In this document: piece by piece, positions 35,898 to 44,774 of the stretch
Layout: the number at the start of each line of letters is the position of its first letter
How positions within the stretch are numbered: position 1 is the stretch's first letter
Origin: Candidatus Baldrarchaeum yapensis
GTDB lineage: Archaea > Asgardarchaeota > Baldrarchaeia > Baldrarchaeales > Baldrarchaeaceae
NCBI GenBank assembly: GCA_016840465.1
Contig: JAEOSH010000003.1
Location: 28,176-92,175 of the forward strand
Length of the DNA stretch: 64,000 bases
Reading direction: 5' to 3'
Translations under genes and position numbers: made by a program
Notes under the pieces: generated by a model
Seen by the model: only the letters and a program-made list of their open reading frames with translations
Database searches by the model: none
Told to the model about the DNA's origin: nothing

Positions 35898-36218
35898 TTG
35901 GCACTGGATGTGCTCGAAGCTATTAGGGCGGCGGAAAAGGAGGCGGAACAAATAATACAAAAGGCAGAGGAGGACGCGAAGAAAATTATAGAGGAAGCAA
36001 AAAGAAAGGCAATGGAAGAAGAGAAAAAGATAGTCGAGGAAGCGAAGAAGAAAGTCGATGGGATGATGAATGCCGCGGTGAAGGAGGCAGAGGAGGAGAT
36101 TAAGAAAATAGAGACAGAAACGAAGGATAAAATAGAAAAACTCGCAAAAAGTGCAGAAGGCAGGTTGCCTGATGCTGTGAATTTAATTGTAAGAACAATA
36201 ACGGGGGGAGTGTTATGA
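35898..36218 (+). CDS. ahaH: A-type ATP synthase subunit H (peripheral stalk)
   Basis: A 106-residue almost wholly helical protein, rich in Glu, Lys and Ala with an 11-residue-type coiled-coil pattern, ending in a short hydrophobic tail. This matches subunit H, which pairs with E in the peripheral stalk of the archaeal A1Ao ATP synthase. The TTG start follows GAGGTGG by seven bases. The next gene, subunit E, overlaps its stop. No subunits I, K, C, F, A, B or D follow, which is unusual. Confidence 0.82.
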   Translation: MALDVLEAIRAAEKEAEQIIQKAEEDAKKIIEEAKRKAMEEEKKIVEEAKKKVDGMMNAAVKEAEEEIKKIETETKDKIEKLAKSAEGRLPDAVNLIVRTITGGVL

Positions 36219-36835
36219 GCGAGGAGGAGAAAATAAAGAAAATTAGAGACAGGATAATTGCGCAGGCGAAGAAGAAGGCCGATGAAATAATAAATGAGGC
36301 TGAGCGTGAGGCAAAAAGGATAATCGAGGAGGCAATCTCCGAAGCAAAGCATAAGGCTGAAGTTATTCTCAGAAGGGGGGTCGAGGAATCCCAGGCATAT
36401 AAACGTAGAAAGATAGCGGAGGCAACACTGAAGTGGAGGATCGAATACATAAAGTCTCGTGAGAAGTTCATAGAGGAAGTCTTCAGAAAGGCAAATGAGG
36501 AACTTCAGAATCTCGTCAGGACCGACAAATATCGCAAAGTGATCAAGAACCTGATACTTGATGCGCTTAATGTTCTCGGCAGCGGCGAATATGAGGTAAT
36601 AATTGCAGGAGACACCGCGGTCAGCATAGATTTGAATGAAATAGCCAGATTATCCAAAGAGAAACTGGGAATCGATGTAAAGTTGTCGATGGCAAGCGAA
36701 CGCGTAAGATCGATGGGAGGCGTCATCGTCAGAACAAAGGACTTGTCATTCGTGGTGGACAATACGTTTGAGGCAAGATTAAAGAGAATGTATGAGCCTC
36801 TTAGAGTCCAAGTGGCTCGAATGCTCTTTAAATAA
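36215..36835 (+). CDS. atpE: A-type ATP synthase subunit E (peripheral stalk)
   Basis: The second stalk subunit. The N-terminal half (residues 1-100) is a long charged helix, and the C-terminal half is a small alpha/beta domain ending with GGVIVRTKDLSFVVDNTFEARL, the family signature. At 206 residues it is normal. It starts by overlapping subunit H. Instead of the other ATPase genes, nuoJ-type genes follow after a 238-bp non-coding gap that contains nothing recognisable besides promoter-like sequence. Confidence 0.88.
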   Translation: MSEEEKIKKIRDRIIAQAKKKADEIINEAEREAKRIIEEAISEAKHKAEVILRRGVEESQAYKRRKIAEATLKWRIEYIKSREKFIEEVFRKANEELQNLVRTDKYRKVIKNLILDALNVLGSGEYEVIIAGDTAVSIDLNEIARLSKEKLGIDVKLSMASERVRSMGGVIVRTKDLSFVVDNTFEARLKRMYEPLRVQVARMLFK

Positions 36836-37073
36836 AGACTTGCATGATAATATCGTTTGATATTCATCGATGAAGATAACAAGCTTCCGCAAATGATTAT
36901 ACTTGGTTGGAGTTTTGTCTATCTCAATCCAATTTTTAACACAAATTAATGACTGGAAGGTTGGTTTATTTTCCCAAATCGTTCACTCTCGACCCGGTAG
37001 GGGTTCTCGAAAAGCTTAAACGCCTATGTTATCTAAAAACGACCGCCGAGAAAGAATAATGGGGAGCACACCA

Positions 37074-37319
37074 ATGTACGAACTGTTACATATAACACTG
37101 TTAGTGGCGGCAATAATTTTCGCACTGCTATCTATCGAGGCAAAGAGGTTGCATCGCGCGGCAATGGCTTTTTGCATTTTCAGTGTGATACTTGGAATAA
37201 TTTTCTACATGCTAGCAGCTCCATACGTCGCTGTGGCTCAACTGGTAATCTATGCGGGTGCGGTGACCGTTCTCCTGCTGGTTGTAATAAGTTTGACTAG
37301 GGGTGGGTGGGAAGAATGA
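37074..37319 (+). CDS. Nuo/Fpo-like subunit J, N-terminal half
   Basis: A membrane subunit of the proton channel region of complex I-like enzymes. Three membrane segments are visible, with AVAQLVIYAGAVTVLLLVVI being the conserved J motif with its helix-breaking region. The second half of J is the next gene, as in methanogen Fpo clusters with split J. In-frame starts also exist at 37026 and 37059; GGGGAG seven bases before the ATG at 37074 favours that start (81 residues). The next gene overlaps by four bases. Confidence 0.85.
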   Translation: MYELLHITLLVAAIIFALLSIEAKRLHRAAMAFCIFSVILGIIFYMLAAPYVAVAQLVIYAGAVTVLLLVVISLTRGGWEE

Positions 37320-37588
37320 AGATAAGCGCAACTGGGGCGTTCTTCACGATAGTGTTCCTCATAGTTGTACTATGGACACTACTAATGGTAAAACCCGTAT
37401 TAGAGCCCGGAGCTTTCCTTGCACTTCCGCATTTCGTTAAAAGCACAGAAATCTCGGCGATAGTCCAAGATACAAGTATGCTACTGTGGAACGAGAGAGG
37501 ATTGGATGTTCTGGCGCAGGCAGCAATGTTACTAGCAACCGCCGCCGGAGTATCCGCTTTGTTTAGAAGAAAGGAAGTTAGAGAGTAG
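37316..37588 (+). CDS. Nuo/Fpo-like subunit J, C-terminal half
   Basis: A small membrane protein with one N-terminal transmembrane helix, a soluble loop, and a second helix in VLAQAAMLLATAAGVSALF. That last segment matches the C-terminal portion of subunit J. Its ATG overlaps the stop of the N-terminal half, so the two halves are translated together. I take this as a natural split, not a frameshift, because each half has its own start site and the same split is known in archaeal Fpo. Confidence 0.8.
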   Translation: MKISATGAFFTIVFLIVVLWTLLMVKPVLEPGAFLALPHFVKSTEISAIVQDTSMLLWNERGLDVLAQAAMLLATAAGVSALFRRKEVRE

Positions 37589-37601
37589 TGGAGGTGGTTA
37601 G

Positions 37602-37922
37602 ATGGCCATAGATTTATTCTCTTGGTATATTGGAACCGTAGTAGTACTGTATTCAATAGGCCTCTACTGCCTAGCATCTAAGAGAAATCTGGTGAAGATG
37701 GTCATAGCAATAGAAATACTGCTGGCTGCGGCAAACCTGAACTTCATCGTGATGAGCTACTTCATGAGAACAGGATACGTACACACACTGGCTCATGCCA
37801 TAGTCATAATCTCGATGGCAATCGGCGCATGTGTGGCCGCAATAGCCCTTTCGCTTGTTATGAACGCGTATAGGCATTATAAGACTCTGGATACCCGTAA
37901 GATGAGCAGACTCAGATGGTGA
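37602..37922 (+). CDS. Nuo/Fpo-like subunit K (MrpC-like)
   Basis: A membrane subunit with three helices. Buried Glu residues for proton transfer lie in VIAIEILLAAANLNFIV, and the family pattern of Ala-rich helix AIVIISMAIGACVAAIALSL is present. Length 106 is typical. It follows subunit J after 13 bases with GGAGGTGG as ribosome-binding site, and subunit L overlaps its end. Confidence 0.92.
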   Translation: MAIDLFSWYIGTVVVLYSIGLYCLASKRNLVKMVIAIEILLAAANLNFIVMSYFMRTGYVHTLAHAIVIISMAIGACVAAIALSLVMNAYRHYKTLDTRKMSRLRW

Positions 37923-37936
37923 GGGGTGGTCGGGAG

Positions 37937-39958
37937 ATGTTACCGTACGCCCCTTGGTTGTGCTGGTTAATTCCACTCGGATTTGCAGTACTCATACCGC
38001 TGGCGGATAAAATTCACCCAAGAGTAAGAGATGGACTTGCAATACTCGGATCGTTCTTAGCGATGGTGTTTGCTGCCTCTATGATACCGGATGTGTTCGC
38101 AGGAAAAGTAACCATTTGGCCGGATGGAAAAGTCGTAGGCGAAATACCATATGGCCAATCAGTTTCTTGGATCAATGCGACCGTCTATGTGAATGGAAAT
38201 GAAACCAGAATAACACTTGGCGCGGGAGTTCTGGTCGATCCATTGAGTGTGTTCATGGCAAACATTGTTGGAATAATAGGGTTCCTCATAATGGTCTATA
38301 GCCTCGGATACATGGCTGGAGAGCCAGATATGCGACGATACTGGTTCTGGATGTCGACGTTCATAGGCTCCATGATCCTCCTAGTGATGGCTGATAACCT
38401 AATACAGATGTTCGTCGGATGGGAGTTAGTAGGTCTATGCAGCTGGCAGTTGATCGCTTTCTGGTTCAAGGCAACAACGCCCAGCCCAGTGCCCGACTTT
38501 AAGACCGAAGGCGAATACAATGCACATTGTGGAATGAAAGCATGGATAATGACAAGAGCTGGTGACATATGCCTCCTAATAGCAATTGCAGCAATTGGTT
38601 GGGCACAATTAAAGGCCGGTCAGCCGTTAACATTCAAGTTCATGGACCTTCAGGAATCTACTGGCTGGCTGAGGGTACTAGCAGACGTGGGATTGCTTGT
38701 ACCTATTAGTGTGTTGATGTTTGGAGGACCAGTGGGTAAGAGTGCACAATTCCCGTTACACGAGTGGCTACCTGAGGCTATGGCGGGTCCCACAACCGTT
38801 AGTGCACTGATACATGCCGCCACGATGGTTAAGGCTGGAGTATACCTAGTGGCAAGAATGGTACAAGTGTTCTACCTTGCCGGAGAAAGTGCCGGTATGT
38901 TGGTTGCACTCAAGCCGCTCTTCATAACCGTCGCGTGGATAGGTTGCTTCACGGCATTTCTGGCCGCAACACAGGCAATGGTTTCTATGGAGCTTAAGAA
39001 AGTCCTCGCATACTCGACAATAAGCCAAATAGGGTATATGATGCTGGGTCTTGGTGCTGGCGCGTTGCTACTGATACCAGCCCATGGTTATGTTGCCGGA
39101 ACATTCCATCTCATGTCTCATGCTGTCTTTAAGGCATTACTCTTCCTCTGTGCAGGATCGGTACTTCATGCGACCGAGACAAAGTACATGTATGAAATGG
39201 GCGGCCTTAAGGAGGATATGCCTATAACCTACTGGACAATGGTTATAGGTGCGGCCTCTCTTGCCGCAGTTCCCGGACTGGCAGGATTCTTCAGCAAAGA
39301 ACTAATACTTGAAATATTATGGAAGGAAGGACAACTTGCGCTCTTCACTCTCGCGACGGTCACCGCCGCATTGACCGCATTCTACAGCTTCAGAATGATA
39401 GGACTTACTTTCCACGGACCGAAGAGCGAGTACATAAAGAAGAGAGAGGAGGAAGGAAAACACGTCCACGAGGCTCCTCCAGTCATGTGGGTACCATTGG
39501 TGATACTTGCCGTAGCATCGATAGTCCTAGGATGGCTGGGTCCGTACTACGAGGCCTTTGCAACGAGCGGCAGATTCTGGGTAGCTCATGAGCTTGGTTC
39601 CGAAGTAACGCTCGAGAAGTATGCTCACTATTTGACAGAGGTCTTCGCAACACCAACTGCGGCCCTCTCGCTACTCATGCTAGTGATCGGAATAGTTCCC
39701 GCGTACTACATTTACATAAAGCGTAAGATCGATCCTGCCGAACTAGTAAGTAAGAACGTCGTACTAAGAGCGCTTTACACGTTCTTGTACAACAGATGGT
39801 ACATCAATCCGTTCTACTACAAGGTGTTCCTTAATGGAACTCAGGCATTCTCCCAGAGATTCCGAAAGTTGCAGACAGGGATACTCAATGTCAACGTTAT
39901 CCTGATGCTCATAGGATTTGTGGCCTTCATTGCGTATCTGGTGTTTTACCTCCTGTGA
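37937..39958 (+). CDS. Nuo/Fpo-like subunit L (antiporter-like)
   Basis: A large proton-pumping membrane subunit, about 16 helices. Key residues: Glu in FVGWELVGLCSW, Lys in GPVGKSAQFPLHEWLPEAMAGPT, and Lys in ATMVKAGVYLVAR. The C-terminal extension beyond the antiporter core includes the long lateral helix and final helix typical of NuoL, ending at residue 673. The N-terminus begins LPYAPWLCWLIPLGF. The frame opens at 37916 overlapping K, but GGGGTGG is spaced for the ATG at 37937. It likely pumps ions using energy from the hydrogenase-like arm encoded at 45.5-49.3 kb. Confidence 0.94.
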   Translation: MLPYAPWLCWLIPLGFAVLIPLADKIHPRVRDGLAILGSFLAMVFAASMIPDVFAGKVTIWPDGKVVGEIPYGQSVSWINATVYVNGNETRITLGAGVLVDPLSVFMANIVGIIGFLIMVYSLGYMAGEPDMRRYWFWMSTFIGSMILLVMADNLIQMFVGWELVGLCSWQLIAFWFKATTPSPVPDFKTEGEYNAHCGMKAWIMTRAGDICLLIAIAAIGWAQLKAGQPLTFKFMDLQESTGWLRVLADVGLLVPISVLMFGGPVGKSAQFPLHEWLPEAMAGPTTVSALIHAATMVKAGVYLVARMVQVFYLAGESAGMLVALKPLFITVAWIGCFTAFLAATQAMVSMELKKVLAYSTISQIGYMMLGLGAGALLLIPAHGYVAGTFHLMSHAVFKALLFLCAGSVLHATETKYMYEMGGLKEDMPITYWTMVIGAASLAAVPGLAGFFSKELILEILWKEGQLALFTLATVTAALTAFYSFRMIGLTFHGPKSEYIKKREEEGKHVHEAPPVMWVPLVILAVASIVLGWLGPYYEAFATSGRFWVAHELGSEVTLEKYAHYLTEVFATPTAALSLLMLVIGIVPAYYIYIKRKIDPAELVSKNVVLRALYTFLYNRWYINPFYYKVFLNGTQAFSQRFRKLQTGILNVNVILMLIGFVAFIAYLVFYLL

Positions 39959-39969
39959 GGTGATTTGTC

Positions 39970-41493
39970 ATGTGGGGTCAAATAGCTGGCAAATATTTGC
40001 CGGCGGCTCCCATTATGGTACCAGTGGCGTTTGCGATTCTGGTATTCATAGTAGGGTATTTTGCCGAGGAAACTCGTGCTAGAAAGGTAGTAGACTGGCT
40101 TGCAACACTAGGAATGTTCTGCACTCTTGCGATCGCGATCAAAATTCTATACAAGGTGGTGTTCGGGGGATTTGTGCTCCAGTTCACGTACCCAATCGCA
40201 ACTCTTTCCATGCTCGGAACGGGCTTAAAGGTAGATGCTCTCAGCGCATTCATGGCAGTTATATTCTCCTCAATAGGTTTCGCCGCATCTCTTTACAGCG
40301 TGAGATACATGGAACACGACACAGGTCTGACACAGTACTATGTGCTACTGCTACTCCTAGTAGCATCGCTGAACGGCGTAGCATACGCTGCTGACCTGTT
40401 TACACTGTTCGTGTTCTATGAGATGATGGGCATATCCTCATATTCGCTGGTTGCCTTTAGAAAACACCAGTGGGAACCTGTCGAGGCAGCAATGAAGTAC
40501 CTCTTCATGGCAGCAATTGGAAGCACGGCTGTCCTCTTAGCAATGTCCATGCTCTATGGACTCACGGGAACGTTAAACTTCGAGGGGATAGCCAATGCCC
40601 TTAAGAACGCGGAGGCACCAACGGGTTACTTATACCTAGTAATTGCTCTACTGATAGGAGGATTTGGAGTAAAGGCGGCAATTGTGCCTATGCACTCATG
40701 GCTGATCGACGCACACCCTGCCGCACCGACAAGCATAAGTGCAATGCTGTCAGGAGTTGTGATAAAGGGCGGAGTATACGCACTGGTCAGAACGCTATTT
40801 ATGTTCTTCCCAGTCACGGTCTACCATTGGGACTGGATGCTCGCGGTAATAGGCGTCGTCACGATGACGGTCGCAAACATAATCGCCCTCGTGCAGGAGG
40901 ATATCAAGAGACTACTGGCGTACTCCAGTATATACAACATAGGCCTGATAATGCTGGGCGTATCAATAGGACACGTGAGCGTCCTTGGACTCACGGGTGC
41001 CATGTTCCATGTGCTGAACCACGCAATCATGAAAGCACTCGCTTTCTTATGTGCAGGGTGCTTCCTTCACGTTGTAGGCACTAGGATGCTCTCTGATCTT
41101 AAGGGAGTTGCGAGAAGAATGCCAATAACTGGAACATGCTTCGGAATAAGCCTACTGGCTCTGATGGGAGTTCCGCCGCTGAACGGGTTCTGGTCAAAGT
41201 TCTGGATAATACTCGCAGTGTTCCTACTACCAGACCCCGTGTACGGTGGAATCCTTGGAATGCTCGCGCTAATCAACGTGCTCCTGGCGACGGGCTATTA
41301 TGCGAAGGTTCTAAGGATAGTGTGGATGGATCCGGAGTCCGAAAAAGTCAAGGAGGCGAAAGAGGCACCACCCGAGATGCTAATCGCACTGATAATACTG
41401 ACACTGGCGATACTCGTGATAGGAGTATATCCGCAACCGTTCTTCGAAATCTCAGAAAAGGCAGCAGAAAGCGTTATAGGAGTACTCGGCTAA
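39970..41493 (+). CDS. Antiporter-like subunit M/N (MrpD-like)
   Basis: The second antiporter-type subunit, about 14 helices and 507 residues. Key residues are Glu in FYEMMGISSYSLVAF, Lys in GGFGVKAAIVPMHSWLIDAHPAAPTS and Lys in SGVVIKGGVYALVR. The sequence is as close to MrpD/Mbh as to NuoM/N. Only two large antiporter-like subunits (this and L) are present in the window, against three in most complex I. GAGGTGAT precedes its ATG, and T-rich sequence after its stop ends the operon. Confidence 0.9.
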   Translation: MWGQIAGKYLPAAPIMVPVAFAILVFIVGYFAEETRARKVVDWLATLGMFCTLAIAIKILYKVVFGGFVLQFTYPIATLSMLGTGLKVDALSAFMAVIFSSIGFAASLYSVRYMEHDTGLTQYYVLLLLLVASLNGVAYAADLFTLFVFYEMMGISSYSLVAFRKHQWEPVEAAMKYLFMAAIGSTAVLLAMSMLYGLTGTLNFEGIANALKNAEAPTGYLYLVIALLIGGFGVKAAIVPMHSWLIDAHPAAPTSISAMLSGVVIKGGVYALVRTLFMFFPVTVYHWDWMLAVIGVVTMTVANIIALVQEDIKRLLAYSSIYNIGLIMLGVSIGHVSVLGLTGAMFHVLNHAIMKALAFLCAGCFLHVVGTRMLSDLKGVARRMPITGTCFGISLLALMGVPPLNGFWSKFWIILAVFLLPDPVYGGILGMLALINVLLATGYYAKVLRIVWMDPESEKVKEAKEAPPEMLIALIILTLAILVIGVYPQPFFEISEKAAESVIGVLG

Positions 41494-41502
41494 CAAAAAA
41501 TA

Positions 41503-41550
41503 ACAATTTTTTCCTTTTGTTTGTCTTATTCTTTCTGCTTTTTATTTTGT
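41503..41550. terminator. T-rich bidirectional terminator
   Basis: A run of T clusters follows the antiporter-subunit operon on the plus strand; on the minus strand, T-runs from AACAAAAAATAAC serve the convergent gene ending at 41526. The region overlaps the Lys-rich 3' end of that gene. This matches archaeal U-tract termination. Confidence 0.55.
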
Positions 41551-42098
41551 GCAAAGAATCTTTTTGAAATGACGTCAAGAGCCCTTTTGACAAACTCCTT
41601 TTTGCCAGAAATCCTAATAGTATTTTCACTTTCTGCCTCAATCATCGCTCCCGTCTTTTTTTCAATACCCTTAAGCTCGTCGAAACTAGCTGCTCTCGGC
41701 AGTACTATCCTCACAAAGTCGACGTCTTTATCTCGTGGAATTCCCGGTATAAATGTCCCACCAAGTTGTGGTAGTGGTACGCGGAATTCCCCGCTCTTGG
41801 CCTTCCTTAAAAGCTCCTTCCATTTATTAACGTAGTCTTCTCCAAGAACCGTAGATGCATGTTCAAAGAGAATCTTCCTTGCACTATCTAAGAGCATATC
41901 AATATCTGCAATGAATGCCTCCTCCGTGGCTTTACCCCTCGCGAGATGAAGTTGCCAATGAGAAATTAAAAGACGAGAGTGGCGAAGATCTGCATTCACC
42001 TGTAGTGATGGTGGAACTCCCTTTGAGGTAAGATCTCCCAGCATCTTATTCAAAACAGTCCATATGGAGTATCTTATTTCAAGGTCCCTCTGAGACAA
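41526..42098 (-). CDS. Conserved archaeal protein, possibly DUF2096-like
   Basis: A 190-residue protein of unknown function. The N-terminal half is helical (a SIWTVLNKMLGDLTSKGVP start and a DIDMLLDSARKILFEHAS helix); then comes a VPLPQLGGTFIPGIPRDKDVDF stretch and a C-terminal KH-like alpha/beta segment with IEAESENTIRISGK. I think it belongs with an archaeal family such as DUF2096, but from memory only. GGTGAT precedes the TTG start. It follows hdrB after nine bases and is probably the last gene of the lipoyl-hdr operon. Confidence 0.6.
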   Translation of the reverse strand: MSQRDLEIRYSIWTVLNKMLGDLTSKGVPPSLQVNADLRHSRLLISHWQLHLARGKATEEAFIADIDMLLDSARKILFEHASTVLGEDYVNKWKELLRKAKSGEFRVPLPQLGGTFIPGIPRDKDVDFVRIVLPRAASFDELKGIEKKTGAMIEAESENTIRISGKKEFVKRALDVISKRFFAQNKKQKE

Positions 42099-42107
42099 GG
42101 TATCACC

Positions 42108-42998
42108 TTAGAGACCGATTTTTCTCAATAGAGGTCTCACGGGTATAATATTGTACTGAAGACCTAATACATGTGGCGATGCACCAAGTGCCAACATTAT
42201 CAACTGGGTTATAAACACAACCGGAAGTCCTAACTTCACTCCCATACGGTCCTCTATTTCCTTCTGTCCCCTATCGAATTGCAGGTGGCAGAACACGCAA
42301 GGTGTGGTCAGGCAATCGGCGCCTGCTCTCATCATGTTCTGAACTTTTTCCCTCGTCATGTCTAAACTCACATCTATCGATCCTGCTCTCACCCCGCCAC
42401 CCGCTCCACAGCACATAAGCTTATCCCTGTAATCTATACTTATGGCGTTCGTGGTTTCGATAATCCTGTCAAGGATCGTTGGTCGCTCGGGATGCTCATG
42501 CCGCCTAACCTCTCTGGGCTTTAAGAAGTGGCAACCATAATGAGCGGCCACTTTCAAGCCGCTGAGATCTCTTTCTATCTCGCTCCTTATTCTATTCAGC
42601 CCTATGTCATGCTCTATCACTTCAATTACATGCTTGACCTCTATGGTCCCCTTAAACTCTTTGTCGATGTTCTTTAGGATTTCATTAACCCACTCCCTGA
42701 GTTCCTTGTTCTCCTTTAAAAGATGATTTGCCTCCTGCAAACTTCCATAGCAGCCGTTACAACATGTTACTATGTCAGCGCCTAGACTCTCGGCAATGCA
42801 CAGGTTTCTTGCAGCTATAACGATCCAAGTGTAGAGATCAAAGGATCCAAACACTCCGGGTGCTGGGCAGCAGGAGGCTCCCTTCATATCTAGAAGTTCT
42901 ATGCCATATCTTGTCATAAGGTATCTTGTCGAGGCCTCAACGCCCGGGTACCTGTTGGGCATTATGCATCCGAGGAAAAACGCATATTTCTTCGCCAT
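42108..42998 (-). CDS. hdrB: Heterodisulfide reductase subunit B homologue (first copy)
   Basis: The catalytic subunit with two CCG domains, each binding a non-cubane iron-sulfur cluster. CCG domain 1: a Cys in GCIMPNRYPG, CC in ASCCPAPG and CCNGC. Domain 2: YGCHFLKP, CCGAGGG and TPCVFCH. All Cys are present, so it should be active. The start is the base after the stop of hdrC. Methanogen HdrB reduces CoM-CoB disulfide; without other evidence of those thiols, another disulfide, a sulfane or a lipoyl-bound sulfur could be the substrate here. The adjacency to lipoate genes favours the last; that is inference. Confidence 0.93.
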   Translation of the reverse strand: MAKKYAFFLGCIMPNRYPGVEASTRYLMTRYGIELLDMKGASCCPAPGVFGSFDLYTWIVIAARNLCIAESLGADIVTCCNGCYGSLQEANHLLKENKELREWVNEILKNIDKEFKGTIEVKHVIEVIEHDIGLNRIRSEIERDLSGLKVAAHYGCHFLKPREVRRHEHPERPTILDRIIETTNAISIDYRDKLMCCGAGGGVRAGSIDVSLDMTREKVQNMMRAGADCLTTPCVFCHLQFDRGQKEIEDRMGVKLGLPVVFITQLIMLALGASPHVLGLQYNIIPVRPLLRKIGL

Positions 42999-43559
42999 TT
43001 AACCACTCTCCTGATAACCAACCATTTGATCGAATTTCATAATTTTTATCAACTTTCTGACTTCATCCAGCGCCTCGGGATAAGAATGAACCGTGGGTGG
43101 CAATTCACTTAAACCTAAAGCCTTTCTGATCTCTTTAAACTCGTCGGTGATCGGAACTGCGTGACCAAATCTTATAAGAAGCCTTGCAACTCGTTTGTGT
43201 TGCTCTTTCATCCTGCCGCTTTTTGCAGCAATGTTTCTGATCACTCTGATGATGTCCGTAGTTCTGACGCCGCGCGGACACCTCTCATAACACGTATAAC
43301 AGGTGGTGCAGTACCAGAGCTCTTCACTTGAAAGCACCTCATCCTTGAGCCCAAGAAGAGCCTTGCGCATAACTAGACGCGTCCTATAAGCAGTTCTTCT
43401 GCCAGATGGGCAACTTCCACTGCACGTTCCGCACTGGAAACATGCAGTGATGGTTTCCATATGTTCTCTTCCGAAAATCTTGGACCCGTACTCTATTATC
43501 TCCTCAACAAACTTAGGATCGGTTTTTTCGAGTTGTATGACCTGTTCGGAAGCACTCAT
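42999..43559 (-). CDS. hdrC: Heterodisulfide reductase subunit C homologue (first copy)
   Basis: An iron-sulfur electron carrier with two [4Fe-4S] motifs: CFQCGTCSGSCP near residue 40 and CTTCYTCYERCP near 84, then a helical C-terminal region. It transfers electrons between HdrA and HdrB. GGGTG before the ATG at 43559 sets the start; a GTG three codons earlier also exists. It lies 120 bp downstream of lplA, with hdrB directly following. Confidence 0.93.
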   Translation of the reverse strand: MSASEQVIQLEKTDPKFVEEIIEYGSKIFGREHMETITACFQCGTCSGSCPSGRRTAYRTRLVMRKALLGLKDEVLSSEELWYCTTCYTCYERCPRGVRTTDIIRVIRNIAAKSGRMKEQHKRVARLLIRFGHAVPITDEFKEIRKALGLSELPPTVHSYPEALDEVRKLIKIMKFDQMVGYQESG

Positions 43560-43679
43560 CGCGGACACCCATTACGGATCAGCCGGGAATTACATACCCG
43601 GTGTCCTTTATTTGTTCTTTCCCAAGAAAAGAGGTATCCTCCAGTTATTCTGGTTATTACGTAAAAAATGTATTGGGGG

Positions 43680-44774
43680 TCAATGCGCATTATACGCGGT
43701 CAAAATCGCGTTAACAAAGTCTTCAGGTGAGGTGCCGCTAGTTCTTATTTTTTTACTCTCAAAGACTTCCACAAGTGCGGACTTTAGGAGGTTCTTATCT
43801 AAGCGTAGACCCTTTAATGAGTTTTCCAAATCGGCTATTGCATCTCGAGGCTCGAGCCAAAAGTCCCCGCTTATCAAAATATCCCTGATCACTTCATCCT
43901 CCATCTCGAAAGTCACCCTGATTAAACCACCAGGGGACTTATAGACCCCCTCAACGATGTAAGTATCGCCTGCCACCTTAACTTTCCTTGTAGCAAGATT
44001 CGGATGTCTCTCCTCGTGTATAAATAGCCACTCATGCGAAAGATACTGCTCTCTGAGTTCCCGTATGATTTCCTCCTCTCTTCTCGTCAATTCACCTCTT
44101 TCAAGCTTAACATTGAGGTACTTCTCAAAATTCTTCACTAACAAGTCAACAACTCTGCTTCTATCCGGTACGTACCCTAACTCTCTCCTCAATGAGGTGA
44201 CCCTTTCCTTCAGACTTTTTGCAAACTTGTCCCTGAACTTCTCACTGGGTACCCTGAGAACCTTAACCATTATATCGTAATTAAAGTCGAGAATTATGTT
44301 GCCGACGAAGACAAATGCTTTCTCTATTTCCCCACCGCCGTTTCCACTGATCTTCCTACCGTTAACCTCTATGTCATTAACGGGTCTAAAGTACGCGTCG
44401 ACCCCTAACTCCCTATACGTTTGCACAGGAGCCCTTAAGAAGTACTCAAATCTACCAACGGTGTCCGCGGGGACATCTGACCAGTCCTGGGGAATCACCA
44501 GTTGATAAAATATCTGATTTTCGTCTAAGTATACGGCCCCGCCGCCAATAACTCTCCTCACTATTGGTATTCCCATTTTCCTGCAAAATTCTATGTCTAC
44601 CTCCTTTGAAACCTCCTGAAAATACCCGCAGGAAACCAGAGGTGATGCCGGCCAGTCTATGAAAAGTGTCGGTGGAATGTCCCCCTCGCTTAGAGCAATC
44701 GCCGCTGCATGCCATATTACCTGCGTCAAAACGGGATCTATCGGCCCAAGAAAAACGTATCGCAGCTTCTTCAT
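43680..44774 (-). CDS. lplA: Lipoate-protein ligase (LplA with fused C-terminal accessory domain)
   Basis: Attaches lipoate or octanoate to a lipoyl carrier. The catalytic domain has RRVIGGGAVYLDENQIFYQL near residue 75, the lipoyl-AMP loop; NGRKISGNGGGEIEKAF; and a Lys in GRKISG as expected for activation. From about residue 250 the accessory domain follows with HPNLATRKVKV and ILISGDFWLEP. In many archaea these are two proteins (LplA and LplB); here they are one of 364 residues. Its ATG overlaps the stop of the lipoyl-protein gene, so enzyme and probable substrate are made together. hdrC and hdrB follow. Confidence 0.9.
   Translation of the reverse strand: MKKLRYVFLGPIDPVLTQVIWHAAAIALSEGDIPPTLFIDWPASPLVSCGYFQEVSKEVDIEFCRKMGIPIVRRVIGGGAVYLDENQIFYQLVIPQDWSDVPADTVGRFEYFLRAPVQTYRELGVDAYFRPVNDIEVNGRKISGNGGGEIEKAFVFVGNIILDFNYDIMVKVLRVPSEKFRDKFAKSLKERVTSLRRELGYVPDRSRVVDLLVKNFEKYLNVKLERGELTRREEEIIRELREQYLSHEWLFIHEERHPNLATRKVKVAGDTYIVEGVYKSPGGLIRVTFEMEDEVIRDILISGDFWLEPRDAIADLENSLKGLRLDKNLLKSALVEVFESKKIRTSGTSPEDFVNAILTAYNAH

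Noticed and set aside
35711-36352. A 213-codon minus-strand frame across the ATPase stalk genes
   Set aside because: Antisense image of the Lys/Glu-rich coiled coils; residues are mostly Ser, Phe, Ala and Ile.
37074-37588. Frameshift in nuoJ
   Set aside because: The two halves each have a start codon and ribosome-binding site and overlap by ATGA; the same split is known in archaeal Fpo clusters.
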